From Curtobacterium sp. Leaf183 (GTDB lineage: Bacteria; Actinomycetota; Actinomycetes; Actinomycetales; Microbacteriaceae), in contig NZ_LMPO01000011.1 in NCBI RefSeq assembly GCF_001424385.1, positions 977 through 64,976 of the forward strand: a stretch of 64,000 nucleotides of DNA, read 5' to 3'. The notes under the pieces were generated by a model that worked only from the letters and a program-made list of their open reading frames with translations, made no database searches and was not told the DNA's origin. Shown piece after piece: positions 37,678-45,001 of the stretch. The position numbers and the translations under genes were made by a program. The first letter of the stretch is position 1, and every line of letters begins with the position of its first letter.

Positions 37678-38112
37678 GTGTCTGAGCCCACCTCGAACTC
37701 GTACGACCCCGTCGAGCCGCGTCGTGAGCCCCGCTCCCGGGCGATGCTCGTGCTGCTCGCGGTCGTCGCGCTGGAGTTCGCGGCCCTGGTGGTGGCGACG
37801 GTGGTCCTGCTGGTCGAGGTGGTGGTCTCGCCCGCCTCGAGCCTGGCCTCCGGCATCGCGCTCACGGTCCTGACGGCGATCGCTGCGCTCTGGCTCGGCT
37901 CGATGCTCGTCGGGCTCTGGCGCCGCCGCCCCTGGGTGCGCAGCGGCATCATCGTGTGGCAGGTCCTGCAGGGGGCGCTCGCGATCGGCGCGTTCCAGGG
38001 CGTCTTCCGCGTGCCGTCGGTCGGGTGGGCACTGCTGCTGCCCGCCCTGGTCGCGATCACGTTGGTGCTGTCGAAGTCGGTGACGGCCGCGCTGGCCCGT
38101 CGCGTGGAGTAG
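37678..38112 (+). CDS. small membrane protein of unknown function
   Basis: The 144-residue protein has a polar N-terminus of about 20 residues with several arginines and four predicted helices at about 22-45, 55-77, 83-103 and 115-133. The start is GTG with GGAGGA 5 nt upstream, a strong site that rules out the longer upstream reading. It is divergent from whiB1 and convergent with bcp, whose stop is 10 nt away. I do not recognise the family; similar small tetraspan proteins are common in Microbacteriaceae. Confidence 0.75.
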   Translation: MSEPTSNSYDPVEPRREPRSRAMLVLLAVVALEFAALVVATVVLLVEVVVSPASSLASGIALTVLTAIAALWLGSMLVGLWRRRPWVRSGIIVWQVLQGALAIGAFQGVFRVPSVGWALLLPALVAITLVLSKSVTAALARRVE

Positions 38113-38122
38113 ACGACACCGC

Positions 38123-38593
38123 TCAGACCAGGCCGAGCTTCTTCCGCAGACTCGCGACGTGCCCCGTCGCCTTGACGTTGTAGAGCGGGAGCTCGACGCG
38201 GCCGTCCTCGTCGACGACGATCGTCGAGCGGATGGTGCCCGTGACGACCTTGCCGTAGTTGTTCTTCTCGCCCCAGGCCGCGTACGCCTCGTGCACGGCC
38301 AGGTCCGGGTCGCTCAGCAGCGGGAAGGTCAGCGCCTGTTCGTGCTGGAACCGCTTGAGGGCGGGGAGCTCGTCCTTGGACACGCCCAGGACCTCGTAGC
38401 CGGCGGCCTGCAGCGACGACATGTTGTCGCGGAAGTCGCACGCCTCGGTGGTGCAGCCCGGCGTCGACGCCGCGGGGTAGAAGTACACGATGACCTTGCG
38501 CCCGCGCAGCGCTCCGAGGGTGTGTTCGGCGCCGTCCTGGTCCTGCAGCGTGAAGTCGGGTGCGGTGTCGCCGGGGGTGAGGCGGTCGGTCAT
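38123..38593 (-). CDS. bcp: thioredoxin-dependent thiol peroxidase (Bcp/PrxQ)
   Basis: The 156-residue peroxiredoxin has peroxidatic Cys47 and resolving Cys52 in STPGCTTEACDFRD, the two-cysteine PrxQ spacing. FYPAAS replaces the usual FYP(K/A)D before it. It reduces hydrogen and organic peroxides at the expense of thioredoxin in the cytosol. ATG at 38593 has AGGAG about 5 nt upstream; longer readings lack a site. The gene ends 10 nt from the convergent membrane gene and is divergent from tRNA-Lys. Confidence 0.95.
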   Translation of the reverse strand: MTDRLTPGDTAPDFTLQDQDGAEHTLGALRGRKVIVYFYPAASTPGCTTEACDFRDNMSSLQAAGYEVLGVSKDELPALKRFQHEQALTFPLLSDPDLAVHEAYAAWGEKNNYGKVVTGTIRSTIVVDEDGRVELPLYNVKATGHVASLRKKLGLV

Positions 38594-38704
38594 GGTGCTC
38601 CTGTTCGGTCGGTGCCCGCAGGTGTTCTCGGGCACGCGAAACCCATGCTATTGTTGATTCCCGTTGCGGCACACACCACAACGAAGCCCAGGCAACACGG
38701 GCAT

Positions 38705-38780
<76 letters not shown>

Positions 38781-38787
38781 CGAACAA

Positions 38788-38813
38788 GGAACCCTCGCTC
38801 CGGCGGGGGTTCC
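38788..38813 (+). terminator. tRNA-Lys terminator
   Basis: GGAACCC at 38788-38794 pairs with GGGTTCC at 38807-38813 around 12 nt, 8 nt past the CCA end. The bases up to 38876 hold only the ribosome-binding site of the next gene. Confidence 0.65.
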
Positions 38814-38876
38814 CGTGTATCCGAGGGGTTGCGTCTGCACAGGCGGTGTCCCCGAGGCGGTCCGGGGGGAAGCATG

Positions 38877-39314
38877 ATGACACGGGAACCCAAGGGTGGT
38901 GCCCTCGACGCCGCAGAGCTCGCTCGCCGTCTCAACCTGCTGCTCGACTTCGAGGAGTCCCAGCGCGGGACCCCGGTGCCGTTCTCCGCGATCGAGGAGT
39001 ACATCGACGCCCGTGGCGGGTCGCTCTCGCGGGCCAAGTGGACGTACATGCTCTCCGGCGACGGACGCCGCAACCGGGACACCGCCCTGTTGCAGCTGCT
39101 GGCCGGGTTCTTCGAGGTCGACGAGCGCTTCCTGCTCGAGGACAGTGACGTCCCCGAGCGCATCGGCGCCCAGCTCGCCCTCGTCCGCTCGCTCCGGTCG
39201 GCCCGGGTCAGCGGCTTCGCGGCACGGACGTTCCCCGGCGAGCTGTCGCCCGAGGCCCTGCGGCGGATCGCCTCCGTGATCGAGGAAGAGTCGCAGCGGG
39301 GGATCGTGCCGTGA
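38877..39314 (+). CDS. EspR-like helix-turn-helix regulator paired with ImmA/IrrE
   Basis: The 145-residue protein opens with ELARRLNLLLDF near residue 13. A helix-turn-helix region follows (about 30-80) with SLSRAKWTYMLSGDGRRN and LLQLLAGFFEVDERFLL, then a helical C-terminus, resembling mycobacterial EspR and related XRE proteins. ATG at 38877 stands 6 nt after GGGGGGA; an ATG 3 nt earlier is possible. It overlaps the ImmA/IrrE gene by GTGA. In known pairs the peptidase inactivates the repressor, so this is likely the cassette's own regulator. Targets are unknown. Confidence 0.82.
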   Translation: MTREPKGGALDAAELARRLNLLLDFEESQRGTPVPFSAIEEYIDARGGSLSRAKWTYMLSGDGRRNRDTALLQLLAGFFEVDERFLLEDSDVPERIGAQLALVRSLRSARVSGFAARTFPGELSPEALRRIASVIEEESQRGIVP

Positions 39315-39769
39315 CCGCTCATGTCGCGCGCTTCTGGGAACGGGGCCGTGCCGAAGGGTGGTCGAGCGTCGACCAGGCCGTCGCCGCCGCGGCGCAGGTC
39401 GTCGGCAAGCCGATCGTCGTCCGCGAAGAGGCGTTCCTCGCTGCCGAGCCGGTCTGCGGCTTCGTCGCCACGCTCGAACACCAGCACCTCATCATGATCT
39501 CGCCGACCCCGTCCACGACGTTCCGCTCGTTCGTCATCGGACACGAGCTCGGCCACGTGCTGCACGCCCACCACGAGGCCTCGGCGCAGTCGGCGTACAT
39601 CCGCGACGTCATCCCGGACCTGCCCGAGTACAAAGTCGAGCGCGCGATGGCCCGGGGGCTGTTCGAGAACGAGTTCGAGCGTGAGGCCGAGCTGTTCGCC
39701 GACGAGCTCGCGGCGTTGATCCGCGACCACCGCGGTCGGCCCAGCGCCTTCCGCGGCGTGTTCGGATGA
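39311..39769 (+). CDS. ImmA/IrrE family metallopeptidase
   Basis: The 152-residue protein carries the zinc motif HELGH at residues 78-82 in FVIGHELGHVLHAHH. A later acidic helix, REAELFADELAALI near 130-143, contains the likely third ligand, so the active site looks intact. ImmA/IrrE peptidases cleave HTH repressors, as in ICEBs1 (ImmA-ImmR) and Deinococcus (IrrE-DdrO). Here it overlaps the HTH gene by four bases, so both are made together. It lacks the extra sensor domains of IrrE. The membrane protein next door may provide the trigger. Confidence 0.92.
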   Translation: MTAHVARFWERGRAEGWSSVDQAVAAAAQVVGKPIVVREEAFLAAEPVCGFVATLEHQHLIMISPTPSTTFRSFVIGHELGHVLHAHHEASAQSAYIRDVIPDLPEYKVERAMARGLFENEFEREAELFADELAALIRDHRGRPSAFRGVFG

Positions 39770-39824
39770 CGGGGCAACCGCCGGTGCGGGCCCGGCTCGA
39801 CGCCACGGCAACGGGAACGCTCCT

Positions 39825-40751
39825 GTGATCCTGGCCGTCGTCCAGGCTGTCCTGCTCGTCGCCGGCGCCGTCGTGCTCTTCGTCCTGCAGCGCGGCCAGG
39901 ACCGCACCCTCGCCGTCACGTTCCTGCTGTTCTGCGCCACGATCGTCACGAACGTCGACCCGCTGTACCGGTGGCTCGACCCGCTGTTCGGCGGGTTCAA
40001 CGTCGTGACCGTGGTCAGCGACTGCCTGATGATCGCCGGGACGAGCACGCTGCTGTGGGGCGTGGCCAAGGCCGTCGGCGCTGCGGGACCCTGGCTGCGC
40101 AACGCGATCATCGTGTTCTGCGCGGTCGTCGGTGTCGTGATCGTCACCGCGTTCGCCGTGCTCGACAAGCCCCCGACCACGACGACGTTCATGCTCGACG
40201 CCGGCGACCACCCGTCCGCGGCGGTGTACTCGATCGCGCAGACCGTCTACCTCGGTGTCGCGCTCGGCGCCACGGGGATCATCTGCGTCCTGCACCTGCG
40301 CGAAGCCCGCGTCCGGACGGACCTCGTCGGGCTGTGGGTGCTCGTCGTCGGCGGGGCATTCGGTGTCGTGCGCATGGTCGTCGTCGTGGTGATGGACCTG
40401 GCCCACGTGCTGGGGGACCTGTCCCTCCTCCGAACGCTCTCGCTGCCGTACGACGTCCTGACGCCCGGCGCGGTGGTCTTCGTCGCGACCGGCATGCTGC
40501 TCCTGGTCATCGGCCACCGCGTCGCCCAGGCCCGGCGATCGCGGCACGTCGAGCGCGCCATCGCGACCCTGGCACCCCTGCACGCCCGGCTCGGCAGCGA
40601 CAACGAGTACCCCGCGACCGACGACCCGGCAACGCGACTCAGCCGGCTCATCGTCGAGATCAACGACGGGGTCCGCAGCACCCGGGCGTCCCTGAGCGAC
40701 CGCGAACGCGCCGTGCTCGCCCACGCCGAGGCCGCGCTCGATGTCACGTAG
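39825..40751 (+). CDS. seven-helix membrane protein, MAB_1171c/DUF6545-like
   Basis: The 308-residue protein has seven predicted helices between about residues 3 and 235, a 7TM layout with a short external N-terminus. A cytosolic helical tail of about 75 residues (RVAQARRSRHVERAIATLAPL onward) follows. This architecture and the ImmA/IrrE neighbour match the MAB_1171c/DUF6545 family, labelled a putative transporter without proof. A sensor role is equally possible. It starts with GTG 55 nt after the peptidase gene and overlaps the hydrolase gene by 11 nt, so the four genes probably form one unit. Confidence 0.78.
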   Translation: MILAVVQAVLLVAGAVVLFVLQRGQDRTLAVTFLLFCATIVTNVDPLYRWLDPLFGGFNVVTVVSDCLMIAGTSTLLWGVAKAVGAAGPWLRNAIIVFCAVVGVVIVTAFAVLDKPPTTTTFMLDAGDHPSAAVYSIAQTVYLGVALGATGIICVLHLREARVRTDLVGLWVLVVGGAFGVVRMVVVVVMDLAHVLGDLSLLRTLSLPYDVLTPGAVVFVATGMLLLVIGHRVAQARRSRHVERAIATLAPLHARLGSDNEYPATDDPATRLSRLIVEINDGVRSTRASLSDRERAVLAHAEAALDVT

Positions 40752-41616
40752 GACACGGCGCGGTGCCGCGACAGCAGTGGGCATCACGGTCGGCCTCGCC
40801 GCCACGGCGGTCGGGGCACTGGCGTTCGTCGCCCGACGTGCGGCGGCGCTGTACCCGGCCCCGGCGACCGAGCCGGCGCCGATGCTCCAGCGGGTCGCGG
40901 TCCCCGACGCCGCCGGCCAGGACCTGCCCGGCTGGGTGACCCCCGCCGTCGGTGCCGGCACCCGGTGGGCGGTGGCACTGCCCGGCCTCGGCTCGCATCC
41001 GCTCCGGCACCAGGAGATCGCCCCCGCCCTGGCCGAGCACGGCCTGACCTGTCTGTTCGCAGCGCACTCGGCACGGTGGCCGGCCCGTCGCCACGGGTTC
41101 GGGGAGCGTGAGACCGACGAGGCCCTCGCCTGGCTCCGCTTCGCCGCCGCGTCGGGCGCGCAGGAGGTCGTCCTGTTCGGCTGGTCCTTCGGCGCGCTCC
41201 TCTGGCTCCGCGTGCTCGACCGCGCGGGCCCGCTGCCGGTCGCGGTCCGGGCGGTGGTGCTCACGGGGCCGCTCACCGACTGGGTCCAAACCATCGCGCA
41301 CGGCGTCGGCGGTGGCCGGCTCGGTCGTGCCCTCGGCCACGGGGTGCTCGCGCTGCTCGCGGTGCCCGGGCTGGCTCGACTCGCAGGCCAGCCCGTGCCG
41401 CTGCGGGTCCGGCCGCCGGTCGTCACCGGCGCGACGATGCCGCTCCTCGTCGTGCACAGCGCCGCCGACCGCACCGTCCCACTGGCGACGAGTCGTGCGC
41501 TCGTCCGGGCTTGGTCGGGGCCGGCGCGGCTCCGTGTCGTGGCCGGCGCGCGCCACGGTGGGGAGCGCGACGGTGACCCGAACGGGTGGCTCGACGACGT
41601 CTCGACCACCGTGTAG
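40741..41616 (+). CDS. membrane-anchored alpha/beta hydrolase
   Basis: The 291-residue protein has one N-terminal helix (about 12-33) and an alpha/beta-hydrolase domain. The oxyanion region is PGLGSHPLRHQE near 81, the nucleophile elbow GWSFG near 146 (Ser148), the acid in HSAADRTVPL near 243, and the catalytic His in GARHGGERD near 274. The triad looks complete. The substrate is not evident; family relatives act on esters, lipids or peptides. It overlaps the seven-helix protein by 11 nt and ends just before palindrome 41621-41636. It may be the effector of the cassette, an inference from coupling only. Confidence 0.82.
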   Translation: MSRRTRRGAATAVGITVGLAATAVGALAFVARRAAALYPAPATEPAPMLQRVAVPDAAGQDLPGWVTPAVGAGTRWAVALPGLGSHPLRHQEIAPALAEHGLTCLFAAHSARWPARRHGFGERETDEALAWLRFAAASGAQEVVLFGWSFGALLWLRVLDRAGPLPVAVRAVVLTGPLTDWVQTIAHGVGGGRLGRALGHGVLALLAVPGLARLAGQPVPLRVRPPVVTGATMPLLVVHSAADRTVPLATSRALVRAWSGPARLRVVAGARHGGERDGDPNGWLDDVSTTV

Positions 41617-41620
41617 TGTC

Positions 41621-41636
41621 TGTAGCAATTGCTACA
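41621..41636. promoter_or_regulatory. perfect 16-bp palindrome TGTAGCAATTGCTACA
   Basis: The palindrome lies 4 nt after the hydrolase stop, in a 170-nt gap before the small membrane gene at 41787. It is AT-rich in a GC-rich background and has the size and symmetry of a MarR- or GntR-type operator. No matching regulator gene adjoins it. The rest of the gap (41637-41786) has a 17-bp duplication and the TAGGAT box, and no gene. Confidence 0.6.
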
Positions 41637-41709
41637 TCCGTGTGGTGATCGCCGGTGGGACTCGGCCGCGTTGGGGGCGGCCGAGCGCCGCCGCTGGCCG
41701 TGTGCAGTG

Positions 41710-41743
41710 CGCTGCCGATCGCTGTGCGCTGCCGATCGCTGTG
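41710..41743. repeat. 17-bp tandem duplication
   Basis: CGCTGCCGATCGCTGTG occurs twice head to tail with no change, between the palindrome and the SCO4848-like gene. Confidence 0.9.
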
Positions 41744-41786
41744 CACGGGCACCGGCCGCTCCAGCCCCGCTCGGTAGGATCATCCG

Positions 41787-41999
41787 GTGCTCGTCTTCGC
41801 CGCAGTCGTCCTGTTCATCGGTGCCGTCTTCAACCTCATCGCCTGGCCGCGCTTCTTCCAGCGGGTCGCGAAGGACACCCGGGCCCGTGACGCTTCCGGC
41901 CGCCCGACCACGTTCTACCGCGTGCACCTGGTCCTGCTGCTCGTCGCGATGGCGATCACCCTCGCCTCGGTGGTCGCGGGGATCCTGCTGCTGGTCTGA
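41787..41999 (+). CDS. SCO4848-like small membrane protein
   Basis: The 70-residue protein has two helices (about 2-22 and 46-68) with the loop NLIAWPRFFQRVAKDTRARD between them, matching the SCO4848 family of small actinobacterial membrane proteins. The family function is unknown. GTG at 41787 follows TAGGAT within 12 nt, so it is probably leaderless. The gene is followed by the perfect 44-bp palindrome at 42035. Confidence 0.8.
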   Translation: MLVFAAVVLFIGAVFNLIAWPRFFQRVAKDTRARDASGRPTTFYRVHLVLLLVAMAITLASVVAGILLLV

Positions 42000-42034
42000 T
42001 CGGCTCCCGCCCGGCTCCGGACGCGACCGAGTGA

Positions 42035-42078
42035 CGGACGGGAGGCCCGTGGCGGCGCCGCCACGGGCCTCCCGTCCG
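42035..42078. terminator. perfect 44-bp palindrome, GGAGGCCC family
   Basis: Bases 42035-42056 and 42057-42078 are exact reverse complements with no loop base. Its arms repeat those of the 46-93 hairpin almost exactly. It lies 35 nt after the SCO4848-like stop and directly before the two-component promoter. Confidence 0.8.
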
Positions 42079-42096
42079 ATGCGGCGTGTGCCGCCA

Positions 42097-42129
42097 CTTC
42101 AGCGGCGCTTCAGCGCCGCACGACAGACT
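42097..42129 (+). promoter_or_regulatory. CTTCAG direct repeats and -10 box upstream of the two-component operon
   Basis: CTTCAG at 42097-42102 and again at 42108-42113, exactly 11 bp apart, are followed 10 nt later by CAGACT (42124-42129) and the ATG at 42137. The repeats occupy the -35 region, as for an activator of the OmpR family bound as a head-to-tail dimer. The same layout recurs before the PepSY lipoprotein gene. Confidence 0.7.
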
Positions 42130-42136
42130 GCGGTCC

Positions 42137-42814
42137 ATGCGTGTCCTGGTGGTCGATGACGAGGTCCGGCTGGCGGACGGCGTCCGACGGGGTCTCGAGG
42201 CCGAGGGCTGGGCCGTGGACGTGGCACACGACGGCGTCGACGGGCTGTGGCACGCGCGGGAGTTCGACTACGACGCGATCGTCCTCGACCTGATGATGCC
42301 GGGGCTCAGCGGATGGGCCGTCTGCGCGCAGCTCCGCGCCGACCACGACTGGACGCCGGTGCTCATGCTCACGGCGAAGGACGGGGAGTGGGACCAGGTC
42401 GAGGCGCTCGACGCCGGGGCCGACGACTACGTCACCAAGCCGTTCTCGCACCCGGTGCTCGTCGCACGGTTGCGCGCTCTGGTGCGGCGCGGGGCACGGG
42501 AGCGGCCGAGCGTCCTGACCGTCGGCGACCTGGTGCTGGACCCCGCTGCCCGGACCGTCCACCGCGGGGGCGTCGCGCTCGACCTGACGAGCCGGGAGTT
42601 CGCGGTCCTCGAGTTCTTGGTGCGACGAGCCGGGCAGGTCTGTTCGAAGCGGCAGGTGATCGACAACGTGTGGGACGTCGACTTCGACGGGGACCCGAAC
42701 ATCGTCGAGGTGTACGTCGGGCACCTGCGCCGCAAGGTCGACCGGCCGTTCGGGCGGGCCACGATCGAGACGGTGCGCGGCGCCGGGTACCGGTTGGCAG
42801 TGGCCGATGCCTGA
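42137..42814 (+). CDS. OmpR-family response regulator
   Basis: The 225-residue regulator has receiver Asp51 in IVLDLMMPG, acidic residues at 7-8, Lys near 101 in VTKPFSHP, and a winged-helix domain ending ETVRGAGYRLAVADA. ATG at 42137 directly follows CAGACT, so the mRNA should be leaderless. The stop overlaps the kinase start by 8 nt. It probably binds CTTCAG-N5-CTTCAG at its own promoter and at the PepSY gene, making an autoregulated circuit. The signal is not known. Confidence 0.93.
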   Translation: MRVLVVDDEVRLADGVRRGLEAEGWAVDVAHDGVDGLWHAREFDYDAIVLDLMMPGLSGWAVCAQLRADHDWTPVLMLTAKDGEWDQVEALDAGADDYVTKPFSHPVLVARLRALVRRGARERPSVLTVGDLVLDPAARTVHRGGVALDLTSREFAVLEFLVRRAGQVCSKRQVIDNVWDVDFDGDPNIVEVYVGHLRRKVDRPFGRATIETVRGAGYRLAVADA

Positions 42815-44144
42815 GCGTGCGCAGCGCGCAGCGCTGTCGCGGCCACGGAGCGTCCGCGCCAGGACCACATTCGCGGCGGTGCTGCTGGTGCTGGCGGCGC
42901 TGGTCGTGGGCTCCGTGGTGTTCGTCACCGTGCTCCGCCTGGTGCTGCTCGACGGCGTCCGGAGCACCGCCGAGAGCGGTCTCGAGCAGGCCACGGCCCG
43001 GGTCGAGGCTGACGGCGCGCGTGCCGTCGACGGCTACGACGAGGTCCTGGTGCAGGTCGTTGGCCGTGGCGGCCGCGTCCTGGCGCACGGGGACGACGCC
43101 GACCCGCCCGCGCTGCCGACGGCCGACGAGTCGCGGTGGTCGGACGACGGCGACCGGTGGTTGCTCGTCGCCGACGACGTCGACCTGCCGGACGGCACCG
43201 AGGCGACCGTCGTCTTCGGTGCCTCGCTCGACGCGGCCGACACTGCGACCACCACCGTGGTGACGCTGCTCGGCGTCGGGGTGCCCGTCCTCGTCCTGCT
43301 CATGGGTGTCGGCACCTGGGTCGTCGTGGGGCGCTCACTCCGCCCCGTCGAGCGGATCCGGCGGCAGGTCGCGGAAGTCGGGGGAGCGTCCCGCGGAGCC
43401 AGGGTCGCCGTTCCGGGCACCGGGGACGAGGTCGCCCGGCTGGCCGCCACGATGAACGACATGCTCGAGCGGCTGGACCGCTCGGCGGCGGCGCAGCGGC
43501 GCTTCGTGTCGGACGCATCGCACGAGCTGCGCTCCCCGATCGCCTCGGTCCGGCAGCACGCCGCAGTCGCCAGGGCGCACCCCGACCGCGTCGACCTCGT
43601 CGAGCTCGCCGACGTCGTGTCGGCCGAGAACGACCGTCTCGCCGCGCTCGTCGACGGGCTGCTCGAGCTCTCGCGGCTCGACGAGCGGGGAGCAGTGGAG
43701 GGACGCCCGGTGGACCTCGACGACCTCGCCCTGGCGGAGGTCGCGCGCGTGCGGTCGGCGGGTCTCGTCGCGGTGGACGGTTCGGGGATCGGACCCGCGC
43801 GGGTCCTCGGCGACGAGCGGCTGCTCGGACGGGTGGTCCGGAACCTCGTGGACAACGCCGTCCGGCACGCGGATGGTCGGGTCGCCGTCGGGGTGCGCAC
43901 CGTGGGCGACACAGCCGAGGTCGTCGTCGACGACGACGGGAGCGGGATCGCGCCGGCGGAGCGCGAGCGGGTCTTCGACCGGTTCGTCCGGCTGGACGAG
44001 GCCCGCAGCCGCGACGAGGGCGGATCGGGACTCGGGCTCGCGATCGTGCGGGACGCGGTCCGGGCGCACGGCGGGAGCGTGCGCGTCGAGGACGCCCCTG
44101 GCGGCGGCGCACGGTTCGTCGTCCGGCTCCCGCGCAGCGACTGA
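42807..44144 (+). CDS. sensor histidine kinase, partner of the 42137 regulator
   Basis: The 445-residue kinase has helices at about 20-44 and 148-172 around an external domain of about 100 acidic residues. HAMP (about 175-225), HisKA with His239 in DASHELRSPIASVRQ, and HATPase_c with NLVDNAVRHADG and GGSGLGLAIV follow. It overlaps the regulator gene by 8 nt. A PepSY lipoprotein gene stands 125 nt downstream; PepSY proteins often accompany such kinases as envelope modulators. The acidic sensor suggests a cation or peptide signal, but that is speculation. Confidence 0.93.
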   Translation: MPERAQRAALSRPRSVRARTTFAAVLLVLAALVVGSVVFVTVLRLVLLDGVRSTAESGLEQATARVEADGARAVDGYDEVLVQVVGRGGRVLAHGDDADPPALPTADESRWSDDGDRWLLVADDVDLPDGTEATVVFGASLDAADTATTTVVTLLGVGVPVLVLLMGVGTWVVVGRSLRPVERIRRQVAEVGGASRGARVAVPGTGDEVARLAATMNDMLERLDRSAAAQRRFVSDASHELRSPIASVRQHAAVARAHPDRVDLVELADVVSAENDRLAALVDGLLELSRLDERGAVEGRPVDLDDLALAEVARVRSAGLVAVDGSGIGPARVLGDERLLGRVVRNLVDNAVRHADGRVAVGVRTVGDTAEVVVDDDGSGIAPAERERVFDRFVRLDEARSRDEGGSGLGLAIVRDAVRAHGGSVRVEDAPGGGARFVVRLPRSD

Positions 44145-44229
44145 CCTCCGGGTGCAGGCGGCGCCGGACGCACTCGGCACCGGAGCCGTGCAGAGTCGGG
44201 CCCTCGGCGTCCACCGTCCGGCCAGCTCG

Positions 44230-44263
44230 CTTCAGGTCTGCTTCAGCACCCGGTCGGCAGGCT
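44230..44263 (+). promoter_or_regulatory. second CTTCAG direct repeat, upstream of the PepSY lipoprotein
   Basis: CTTCAG at 44230-44235 and 44241-44246 are again 11 bp apart, followed 11 nt later by CAGGCT (44258-44263) and the ATG at 44270. The match in motif, spacing and distance to the start argues that the 42137 regulator controls both promoters. Confidence 0.7.
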
Positions 44264-44269
44264 CACCGC

Positions 44270-44902
44270 ATGACCATCACCGACATGCCCCGTACCCGCC
44301 GCATCGCCCTCTCCGCAGCAGTCCTGCTCGCCGGAGCCCTCGCCGTCACCGGCTGCGCCGACTCCGACGACACGGACACCGCCGGTGTCGGTTCGTCATC
44401 CGGGAGCGACTCGTCCGCGGGGACCGGGCCGTCCACCGGTGCTGGCGCCCGGACCGCGTCCGACTCGAACGAGGCGCTCGTCGCCGCCGGTGCCACCGCC
44501 CGCGAGGCCGTCGGGTCCGGCACCGTGATCTCGGTCGAGCAGGAGCGCAACGGTTCGGCGTGGGAGGTCCTCGTCGTGACGGACGACGGGGCGGAGCACG
44601 AGGTCCACACCGACGCGGCCGGCACCCGTGCCGAGGGGACACCGCGCGCTGACGACACCGACGCCGACGACGTCGCTGAGCACCGTCGGTTCGTCGCCGC
44701 CGCGGAGCTCGACGTCGAGGACGCCGCGGGTCGGCTCACCGACACCGTCGCTGGCACCGTCACCGAGCTCGGGCTCGACGACCACACCGGCACCGTGGTG
44801 TGGGAGGGCGACGTCCGCGATTCCGCGGGCACCAAGCACAGCATCCGGATCGACGCCGGTTCCGGTGACGTCGTGACGAACACGGTCGACACCGACGACT
44901 GA
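44270..44902 (+). CDS. PepSY-like lipoprotein
   Basis: The 210-residue exported lipoprotein has lipobox AVTGC with lipidated Cys29. A Ser/Gly/Asp linker (30-68) and two PepSY-like repeats near 70-125 and 140-205 follow, each with a V-x-E-G-D-like strand (WEVLVVTDDGAEHEV and GTVVWEGDVRDSAG). PepSY domains bind or inhibit proteases and sensor kinases at the cell surface. Its promoter carries the same CTTCAG repeats as the two-component operon, so it may feed back on the kinase. It has its own promoter and ATG with no strong ribosome-binding site, which fits leaderless translation. Confidence 0.8.
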   Translation: MTITDMPRTRRIALSAAVLLAGALAVTGCADSDDTDTAGVGSSSGSDSSAGTGPSTGAGARTASDSNEALVAAGATAREAVGSGTVISVEQERNGSAWEVLVVTDDGAEHEVHTDAAGTRAEGTPRADDTDADDVAEHRRFVAAAELDVEDAAGRLTDTVAGTVTELGLDDHTGTVVWEGDVRDSAGTKHSIRIDAGSGDVVTNTVDTDD

Positions 44903-45001
44903 CCGATCGGGTCGTGACGTGGGCTCCGGCGATCGGGCGGTCGCACGGCTTCGGGGCGGAGTAGACCGGAGCGCATCGACCGGACCCGATCGGAGGCCAC
45001 G

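Noticed and set aside
41629-42159. Open frame through the gap after the hydrolase
   Set aside because: It crosses the SCO4848-like gene in another frame, contains the tandem duplication and the palindrome, and has no ribosome-binding site.
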